Positions 1 to 5,359 of a DNA stretch of 13,050 nt are shown here, in pieces. The number at the start of each line of letters is the position of its first letter. The stretch's first letter is position 1. The stretch is from Polyangiaceae bacterium (GTDB lineage Bacteria > Myxococcota > Polyangia > Polyangiales > Polyangiaceae). A program made the translations under genes and the position numbers. The notes beneath the pieces are model-generated. The model ran no database searches, had not been told where the DNA came from, and was given only the letters and a program-made list of their open reading frames with translations. The stretch covers positions 1-13,050 of the forward strand of contig JAICTU010000250.1 of the NCBI GenBank assembly GCA_025936205.1, in the 5' to 3' direction.

Positions 1-140
1 CCTCGATGCGTGCCAACATCAAGCGTTACATCCTTCCCCCGCGGCGCCCGAAACGCCTGTATCCCCGCGTAGTTAAGATCAAGATGAGCAATTACGACCG
101 CAAGCGGCCTTCTGTCGAGCGTCTTAAATGAACGGCATTG
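1..140 (+). mobile_element. Right end of an IS4-type insertion sequence
   Basis: The transposase frame ends at 131 and the TetR stop codon lies at 144-146, so the element must end within roughly the next dozen bases. The bases just after the transposase stop (ACGGCATTGGGG) are a candidate terminal inverted repeat, but the left end is outside the window, so neither the repeat nor a target duplication can be confirmed. The right boundary given is approximate. Confidence 0.45.
3..131 (+). CDS. IS4-family-type transposase, C-terminal end (partial, 5' end outside window)
   Basis: The reading frame is open from base 3 and encodes 42 residues to a TGA at 129-131. The tail is very basic and contains [16 protein letters not shown], which matches the usual C-terminus of IS4-type DDE transposases (PR-V-K-K-M-x-x-Y-x-x-K-R-P). 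The catalytic DDE core would lie upstream, outside the window, so activity cannot be judged. The segment is visibly less GC-rich than the genes to its right, as expected for an imported insertion sequence. Family assignment rests on this short tail only. Confidence 0.65.
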   Translation, partial: SMRANIKRYILPPRRPKRLYPRVVKIKMSNYDRKRPSVERLK

Positions 141-143
141 GGG

Positions 144-752
144 TTAGCCCGTGCTCGCCAGGCCCCGAACCGCGACGAAGCCGCGGTCGATCAGCGCCAG
201 GAACGCGGCGTTCGCCTTCTTCGCCGAGCCGCCGCCTGCCAACACGCGCAGGGCTTCGCCATAGGCGGTGCGCCACGTCAGCACGATCATGCCGGCGACG
301 AGCCGGGTGGCGCCATCGGGTTTCCCGTCGCCCAGCTCCAGCGCCAGGCTGTCGACGGCCTCGTCGCCGATTTCGCGGAGGCGTGCCTTCAATGAGGGGC
401 TCGCCGCAATGACGCGCCACCACAGGGCGGTCTGGCTGTCGATGCGGGCAAACGGATGTTTCTGCTCTTGCAGACGATCGACGAGGCGGCGAAGCGCGTC
501 GACGGCCGATTGCCCTTTCGGCCTTCCGCCGAGCGTCTCGCGCAGGAACAGCTGCACCTCGTCCTGGCGATCGAGGAACAGGTCCTCCTTGCGCGGGAAG
601 TAGTTGAAGACGGTCACCTTGGAGACGTTGGCGACGGTCGCAATTTCTTCGACTGTCACCGCGTCGAAGCCGCGCTCGAAGAACAGCCCCGTTGCGACGT
701 CCGAGATCCGCTGCCGGGTCTCGCGTTTCTTACTTTCGCGCAGCTCGCCCAT
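144..752 (-). CDS. TetR/AcrR-family transcriptional regulator
   Basis: This 202-residue protein has the usual length of a TetR repressor. The N-terminal helix-turn-helix spans about residues 14-60, with VTVEEIATVANVSKVTVFNY followed by FPRKEDLF, the family signature. The C-terminal ligand-binding and dimer domain is not specific enough to name an inducer. The frame is open further upstream into the monooxygenase gene, but the ATG at 752 is chosen because the domain begins right after it (MGELRESKKRETRQRI) and it falls at the edge of the AT-rich divergent promoter. No clear ribosome binding site precedes it. It is divergent from an FAD monooxygenase with a 69-bp gap, so it most likely represses that gene and itself, with release by a small aromatic or xenobiotic ligand (inference). 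An IS end lies a few bases past its stop. Confidence 0.9.
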   Translation of the reverse strand: MGELRESKKRETRQRISDVATGLFFERGFDAVTVEEIATVANVSKVTVFNYFPRKEDLFLDRQDEVQLFLRETLGGRPKGQSAVDALRRLVDRLQEQKHPFARIDSQTALWWRVIAASPSLKARLREIGDEAVDSLALELGDGKPDGATRLVAGMIVLTWRTAYGEALRVLAGGGSAKKANAAFLALIDRGFVAVRGLASTG

Positions 753-821
753 GAGGTCTAATAATATACTGAGTAAAAAATTTGGCTTGCACAAAGTTTT
801 ATTCGGTTCAAGATTTGGTCG
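753..821. promoter_or_regulatory. Divergent promoter/operator between tetR-type gene and monooxygenase
   Basis: This 69-bp gap is strikingly AT-rich against its surroundings. It holds an imperfect inverted repeat: ACTGAGTAAAA (768-778) and TTTTATTCGGT (797-807) match at 9 of 11 positions when one arm is reverse-complemented. A smaller TTTG/CAAA pair (781-784, 792-795) shares nearly the same centre. A plausible plus-strand promoter is TTGCAC (787-792), 17 bp, AAGATT (810-815), which would start transcription at or next to the ATG at 822. On the minus strand TATTAT/TATATT-like hexamers (761-768) lie about 8-10 bases before the regulator's ATG. The repeat overlaps both promoters, as a TetR operator would. 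Repressor binding is inferred. Confidence 0.55.
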
Positions 822-2252
822 ATGCTTCATGACATCGTCATCGTCGGTGCCGGCCCGGTCGGGCTTTTCCTCGCCATCGAGCTCGCGGCGGCGGGGGTGA
901 AGCCGCTGGTATTGGAGCGGCTCGTCGAACCCGATCCCACGCTCAAGGCCGCCGGGGTGGGCGCGGTGGCGGCGGAGGCGCTGGAGCGGCGCGGGCTCGC
1001 GCGCGCGCTCGAAGAGCAGCACCGTGCCACCCTGGCCCGCCTGGCGCCGGCACTGAAGGCGCGCTTCGGAGCTGGGCCGGTGAAGAAACCGGGAGGCCAT
1101 TTTTCAGCGCTTTTCTTGATCGATCAGGGGCTCCAGCGCGATCCGGAGCGCCACCTGCGCGCCGTGCCGCAGGAAGCTCTGGAGAAGATGTTGAGCGCTC
1201 GCGCCAGCGAGCTCGGGGTCGAGCTCCGGCGCGGCGTCTCGCTGGAAGGTTTCGAGCAGGACGCCGAGGGCGTGATCGTGCAGACCAGCGCCGGGCTCCT
1301 GCGGGCGAAGTACCTCGTCGGCTGCGACGGCGGGCGAAGCCGGGTGCGCAAGCTCGCGGGCTTCGAGTTCCCCGGGACCGAGCCGACCATCACCGGCCTT
1401 CAAGTGGTCGCCGAGTTGGATGCGCCCGAGAAGATCCCCGGGGGCTGGCACCGGAGCGCGCGCGGCCTGATCGCGTCCTCGCCCGGGCGCATCATCACGG
1501 CGGAGTTCGACGGGCCGCCGCCGCATCGAGACGTGCCGATCGTTCCCGCCGAGGTCGAAGCGGCGATCCAGCGCCTGAGCGGCACGGACGTCAAAATCCG
1601 GGCGCTGACCAGCGCTACGCGCTGGACCGATCATGCACGCCAGGCCACGAGCTATCGCAGGGGCCGCATCTTGCTGGCGGGCGACGCCGCGCATGTTCAC
1701 TCGCCGCTCGGTGGGCAGGGCTTGAACCTCGGCCTGGTCGACGCGGCGAACCTGGGCTGGAAGCTCGCCGCGGCGCTGCAGGGGCGCGAGCAACTGCTCG
1801 ATTCGTACAGCGCCGAGCGCCACCCCGTGGGCGCGCGCGTGCTCGAAAATACCCGGGCCCAGGTCGCGCTGCTGCGGCCCGACCCGCTGACGAGCGCGCT
1901 GCGCACGATCGTGAGCGAGCTGATGAGGCTCCCCGAGGGCAACCGCTACTTCGGCGAGATGCTCTCGGGCGTGGGCATCCGCTACGACCTCGGGGACGAT
2001 GATCCGCTCGTCGGCACGCTCGCGAAGGACCAGGCGCTCACGCTCACCAGCGGCCGGGAAGAGCGCCTCTACGCCCTGATGGAGAACGGCGGCGGCCTTT
2101 TCGTCTCGCCATCCGAGCGGCGCCTGCCGCCCGGAGTTCGAGCGGCACGCACCCAGAATGGCCCGTCGTTGCTGCTCCGCCCCGACGGCTGCATCGCCTG
2201 GACCGACACGGCGTCGCGGCCGCTCGAGGAGGCGCTCGCGCGCTGGTTCTGA
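822..2252 (+). CDS. FAD-dependent monooxygenase (class A aromatic hydroxylase family)
   Basis: This 476-residue cytoplasmic flavoprotein has all three class A hydroxylase motifs: the N-terminal GAGPVG dinucleotide-binding loop (residues 9-14) followed by LVLER, the CDG motif (168-170, GCDGGRSRVR), and the second FAD motif AGDAAHVHSPLGGQGLNLG (from residue 286). A C-terminal thioredoxin-like tail (about 400-476, ending in a LLRPDGCIAW strand) is typical of the MhpA, PgaE and rifampicin-monooxygenase branch. Such enzymes use NAD(P)H and oxygen to hydroxylate aromatic or polyketide substrates; the substrate here cannot be named. It is divergent from a TetR gene and probably controlled by it. The ATG at 822 gives a complete Rossmann fold and has no Shine-Dalgarno before it; a -10-like hexamer ends 6 bases upstream, so the mRNA may be leaderless. 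A role in drug or phenolic detoxification is inference. Confidence 0.9.
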   Translation: MLHDIVIVGAGPVGLFLAIELAAAGVKPLVLERLVEPDPTLKAAGVGAVAAEALERRGLARALEEQHRATLARLAPALKARFGAGPVKKPGGHFSALFLIDQGLQRDPERHLRAVPQEALEKMLSARASELGVELRRGVSLEGFEQDAEGVIVQTSAGLLRAKYLVGCDGGRSRVRKLAGFEFPGTEPTITGLQVVAELDAPEKIPGGWHRSARGLIASSPGRIITAEFDGPPPHRDVPIVPAEVEAAIQRLSGTDVKIRALTSATRWTDHARQATSYRRGRILLAGDAAHVHSPLGGQGLNLGLVDAANLGWKLAAALQGREQLLDSYSAERHPVGARVLENTRAQVALLRPDPLTSALRTIVSELMRLPEGNRYFGEMLSGVGIRYDLGDDDPLVGTLAKDQALTLTSGREERLYALMENGGGLFVSPSERRLPPGVRAARTQNGPSLLLRPDGCIAWTDTASRPLEEALARWF

Positions 2253-2286
2253 GCAGATCGCGCAGCGACCCCGGTCGCGTTCAGCA

Positions 2287-2315
2287 TTGACGCAGAATCT
2301 GCGTGCGTCTTAGCT
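2287..2315 (+). promoter_or_regulatory. Candidate promoter with overlapping palindrome
   Basis: TTGACG (2287-2292) is a good -35 box; 17 bp later comes the weaker TTAGCT (2310-2315). The spacer contains a perfect 7+1+7 inverted repeat, ACGCAGA-A-TCTGCGT (2290-2304), overlapping the -35 box as an operator would. It lies just upstream of the cysteine-rich lipoprotein gene. Function is inferred from position and spacing. Confidence 0.35.
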
Positions 2316-2324
2316 AGCGATCCT

Positions 2325-3737
2325 TTGCTAGTCCGGCCCCGACTTCGTGAATGTCTGGCGATTTTGGCGGTCTGGTCCGCCGGTTGCGCCGTTGATGATC
2401 GGCATCCGGGCACGGCTGCTCCGGCGCGCGTCGATGTGCCCCCGACCAGCCCCGTCGCCGAGATGAGCGGGGGGGCCACGCCGGGGGCTGCCGCGGCCCC
2501 CGCCAGCGCGGAGCCTCGGAGCAGCGGGACCGACAGTCGAGCGGGGGGCAACGGCGCCCCCGTCAGCGAGGGCTCCTCGCGGGCGGCGGCGCCTCTCGCG
2601 CCCGTCGCGCCTGCCGAGTCGGAAGCAAGTTCGGCGGCCACGCCCAGCGGATCCAACACCATGCCTGACGGCATGTCTGACGCCACGTCCGACACCAGCA
2701 GCGGCACCAACTCGACGGCAACGAACTGCAATGCGGCGTGCGTCGCTGCCGGCGGCAGTTGCCGGGACAACACGTGCGTGATCGAGTGCGGCGCCGCGTC
2801 CGCGCCCTGCAATGAAGCCGGCGGCGTGCTCGCTTGCCCGGAGGGCATGGACTGCGAAGTGGACTGCACGGCGCCCGGCGCCTGCACGGCTGCGATCCGT
2901 TGCGCGCCGGGGCACAGCTGCGATATCGATTGCGACGCGGACGGCACCTGCACGCAGCCGCTCGAGTGCGGGGCGGGCAGTGACTGTCTGTTCGAGTGCC
3001 GGGGCGATCGTTCGTGTCCGCGCACGGCGCCCATCCAGTCCGCCGCGACGGGTCAGCTGTTCCTGGCGTGCGGCGGGGTCGACAGCTGCGCCGGCGCCGT
3101 GCAGTGCCCGAACGATTCGTGCGACATCGAGTGCAATGGCGCCGGGGCTTGCGCCGCCCTCGCCACGCTGAGCTCGGCCAACCTCACGGTGCACTGCGCC
3201 GGTGACAATTCCTGTGCCGGTCGCAGCGTCCTCACCTGCAGCGCCAGCCAATTGTGCACGCTGGGCTGCAGCGGTGTCGGCAGCTGCAGCGCGGGCGTGG
3301 CCTGCGACGCCGACGTGGTGACCTGCTCGCTGCTCTGCGATGGTCAGCAAACCTGCCGAGCTGGAGCCTCGTGCGGCGCACTGGGCTGCGATGTGCGCTG
3401 CGATCAAGGCAGCTGTGATACCGCGCGCTGCAACGCCAGTGGTAGCGGCTCCTGCAACATCACCTGCGGCCCCGGCAGCTGCTCGCAGCGGGTCGACTGC
3501 GCTTCCGTGGGGGCTGGCTGCACTGTCTCGTGCGCGGACAACGCCTGCCAGGGCAGCGTCCGCTGCGACGCCGGCAGCAACTGCACACTGGACTGCAAGG
3601 GTGCCGGAGCCTGTCCGAGCGGCGGCACGTGCACTGCCGACAGTCGCTGCAGCATCGACTGTGGCAACAACGCGAGCTGCCTGGCGAACGCGGCCTGCAC
3701 TGCCGACGTCGTCGTCAACGACTGCCCAGCAGGCTGA
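2325..3737 (+). CDS. Cysteine-rich repeat lipoprotein (unknown function)
   Basis: The protein has 470 residues from a TTG start. The N-terminus (LVRPRLRECLAILAVWSAGC) reads as a basic region, a short hydrophobic stretch and a lipobox-like SAGC, so it is probably an exported lipoprotein, although the lipobox is not canonical. Residues about 22-130 are a low-complexity Ala/Ser/Pro/Gly/Thr spacer. From about residue 134 to the end there are roughly 56 cysteines in 13 imperfect units of about 22 residues, consensus C-x3-C-x5-C-x5-C-x5, for example CDIDCDADGTC and CTLDCKGAGAC. Acidic residues often fall in the x3 loop. The regular spacing suggests a disulfide-stitched rod or beta-solenoid on the cell surface. 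I know no named family for it. No Shine-Dalgarno precedes the TTG, so the start is uncertain; later in-frame starts would lose the signal peptide. The gene is convergent with trpD, 25 bp away. Confidence 0.8.
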   Translation: MLVRPRLRECLAILAVWSAGCAVDDRHPGTAAPARVDVPPTSPVAEMSGGATPGAAAAPASAEPRSSGTDSRAGGNGAPVSEGSSRAAAPLAPVAPAESEASSAATPSGSNTMPDGMSDATSDTSSGTNSTATNCNAACVAAGGSCRDNTCVIECGAASAPCNEAGGVLACPEGMDCEVDCTAPGACTAAIRCAPGHSCDIDCDADGTCTQPLECGAGSDCLFECRGDRSCPRTAPIQSAATGQLFLACGGVDSCAGAVQCPNDSCDIECNGAGACAALATLSSANLTVHCAGDNSCAGRSVLTCSASQLCTLGCSGVGSCSAGVACDADVVTCSLLCDGQQTCRAGASCGALGCDVRCDQGSCDTARCNASGSGSCNITCGPGSCSQRVDCASVGAGCTVSCADNACQGSVRCDAGSNCTLDCKGAGACPSGGTCTADSRCSIDCGNNASCLANAACTADVVVNDCPAG

Positions 3738-3762
3738 CAGCGGCTCGGGAGAGAGGGGGCTT

Positions 3763-4806
3763 TCAAGAGGCGACGCCGGGCGCCTTGGCCTTGGCCGCGT
3801 TGCGCCAGGCCTCCAGCGTCTCGCGCGCCTTGCCCGTGTCGAGCATTTTCTCGGCCAGCGCCGCCGCGTCTTGCAGCCGCAGGTCCTTCGTGATGGCCAG
3901 CCCCGCGGCGGCGTTGAGCACGATCGCGCCGCGCGCCGCGTGCGGTTTTCCGCTCAGCACCTCCTGCAGGATACCGGCGTTGCGCTGCGGATCCCCACCG
4001 TCGAGCGCACCCGCGGGGCTGCGCAGGAGGCCGAAGTCTTCCGGCGTGACCACGCCTTCCTCGACGCGACCGCCCGTGACGACGCTCAGGCGCGTGGGAC
4101 CGTAGGGGCTGATTTCATCGAGACCGTCCTCGGCGCGCACGATCCAGGCGGCTTTCACTCCCAGGCTCGCGAGCGCGTTGGCCATGGTGGGCCGCGCCTC
4201 TTCCGAGAACGTGCCCACCAGCTGATGCGTGGCGTTCGCTGGATTGCAGAGCGGCCCGAGCAGATTGAAGATCGTCGGGATGCCCAGCTCGCGGCGGGGC
4301 GCCGCCGCGTATTTCATCGCCGGGTGATACTCCTGCGCAAACAGGAAGGTGATGTTGGCCGCGCGCAGCACCTCGAGCGCTGCCGCCGGCGCCAGCTCGA
4401 TCGGGATACCGAGCGCCTGGAGCACATCCGCCGAGCCCGTGCGGCTGGAGGCCGAGCGATTGCCGTGCTTGGCGACGGGGATGCCGGCGGCGGCCACGAT
4501 GATTGCGGCGCCGGTCGAGACATTGATGCTGTGTTTACCGTCACCGCCGGTGCCGCAGCAGTCGAACACCAGGGGTAGCCCGTGCTTGACCTCCACCATC
4601 TTGGCGCGCATGGCCTTGGCTGCGGCAGACAGCACCGCGCTGGTCTGCCCGAGCAGCTCCAGCGAAACCAGGAACGCCGCGATCTGTACCGGCGTCCAGC
4701 CACCAGCCAGGATCGAATCGAAGACGCGCCGCGCCACCAGCGGGCTCATCGTGCGCTCGGCCTGCAGCTCCGCGAAAACCTGGGAGAAGCTCGGCGGCGG
4801 GGTCAT
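3763..4806 (-). CDS. trpD: Anthranilate phosphoribosyltransferase
   Basis: TrpD transfers the phosphoribosyl group of PRPP to anthranilate, the second step of tryptophan synthesis, in the cytoplasm. At 347 residues it has the usual length. Visible motifs are CGTGGDGKHSINVST (PRPP loop), VAKHGNRSASSRTGSADVLQALG (anthranilate and ribose-phosphate contacts), AAPRRELGIPTIFNLLGPL, and GLDEIS near the metal site. The N-terminal helices (FAELQAERTMSPLVAR to QIAAFLVSLEL) form the dimer domain. The ATG at 4806 has no clear ribosome binding site; a GTG six codons upstream (4824) is preceded by GGAGGG only 3 bases away and is an alternative start. The gene stands alone: no trpE, trpG, trpC or trpF is in the window. 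No Trp-codon leader peptide is apparent upstream. Confidence 0.93.
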   Translation of the reverse strand: MTPPPSFSQVFAELQAERTMSPLVARRVFDSILAGGWTPVQIAAFLVSLELLGQTSAVLSAAAKAMRAKMVEVKHGLPLVFDCCGTGGDGKHSINVSTGAAIIVAAAGIPVAKHGNRSASSRTGSADVLQALGIPIELAPAAALEVLRAANITFLFAQEYHPAMKYAAAPRRELGIPTIFNLLGPLCNPANATHQLVGTFSEEARPTMANALASLGVKAAWIVRAEDGLDEISPYGPTRLSVVTGGRVEEGVVTPEDFGLLRSPAGALDGGDPQRNAGILQEVLSGKPHAARGAIVLNAAAGLAITKDLRLQDAAALAEKMLDTGKARETLEAWRNAAKAKAPGVAS

Positions 4807-4998
4807 TCGCTTGGTGTTGTGCACTGTCCCTCCAACTCGTCGGCTGACGCCGCTCGTCCCAATCCGTACGGCGCAGCTGGAGCGGTAGGATAGCGGCACC
4901 CAGAGGGCAGCGCACGCTCGGGCAAGGTCTCTGAACACCCCCCCGAGCGGGGTGGCATGTGCCCGGCCATGAAAACGATCGCACTGGCCTCCTGATGA
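4807..4998. other. Intergenic region upstream of trpD
   Basis: No convincing gene was found in this stretch. It must hold the minus-strand trpD promoter, but no clear -35/-10 pair stands out. A GC-rich potential hairpin (CACCCC at 4936-4941 with GGGGTG at 4949-4954, 7-base loop) lies about 130 bases from the trpD start; it has no following T-run. Confidence 0.4.
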
Positions 4999-5220
4999 GT
5001 GATCCGGCGAAGAGCCGGAAGTGCTGAAGGCAAGCCAAACGAGCAGCGCATCCACATCGCGTTCCGCGCGGACCGTCGCCAGCAGGTGGACGAGTTCCAG
5101 CGCGCGGCGCTGGCCGCCGGTGGCCGCGACAACGGGCTGCCCGGGCCGCGCCCCCACTAGCATGCGAACTACGGATCGGTCGCGGACATGGCGATGATTG
5201 CTGTGAACCGGGCGTCGTGA
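4999..5220 (+). pseudogene. Degraded VOC/glyoxalase-family gene remnant
   Basis: One plus-strand frame reads EGKPNEQRIHIAFRADRRQQ, continues with VDEFQRAALAAGGRDNGLPGPRPH, then meets TAG (5158-5160), and resumes as HANYGSVADMAMIAVNRAS before TGA (5218-5220). This closely follows the C-terminal half of small VOC-superfamily dioxygenase/glyoxalase proteins, whose usual text is H-[IV]-x-F-x-A, then AALAAGG-x-DNG-x-PG-x-RPHYH-x-NYY-x-AFV-x-D-x-DGNNIEAV. Here the TAC of HYH has become TAG, and the NYYGAFV and DGNNIE segments have lost codons, including the metal-binding Glu. The N-terminal half is not recognisable. The gene is therefore dead. The left limit is simply where the frame opens; similarity is clear only from about 5026. 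Confidence 0.65.
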
Positions 5221-5359
5221 AACAGCGCGTCAGGAAGGCGCTGCGTTCTCATTTATTTCTGCGACAACTTTCGCAAGCGCGTGTGCGAACTCGCGCTAGC
5301 ATCTGCCGCGCGCCGGTGTTGCACGTCCGCGACACCGCCGACCCCCGAGGGAGGTACTC

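Noticed and set aside
822..2252. Part of a secondary-metabolite cluster because of the PgaE-like monooxygenase
   Set aside because: No polyketide synthase, peptide synthetase or tailoring genes are nearby; the divergent TetR layout fits a stand-alone detoxification pair better.
2726..3730. Multihaem cytochrome reading of the Cys-rich protein
   Set aside because: Despite about 56 cysteines there is no CxxCH motif; the spacing is C-x3-C and C-x5-C.
3340..4578. Plus-strand open frame (412 codons) crossing the lipoprotein and trpD
   Set aside because: It overlaps two confident genes in other frames and has no domain similarity.
5002..5016. CCGGC...GCCGG hairpin before the VOC remnant as a terminator
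   Set aside because: A 5-bp stem without a T-run in GC-rich DNA is easily met by chance and no active gene ends there.
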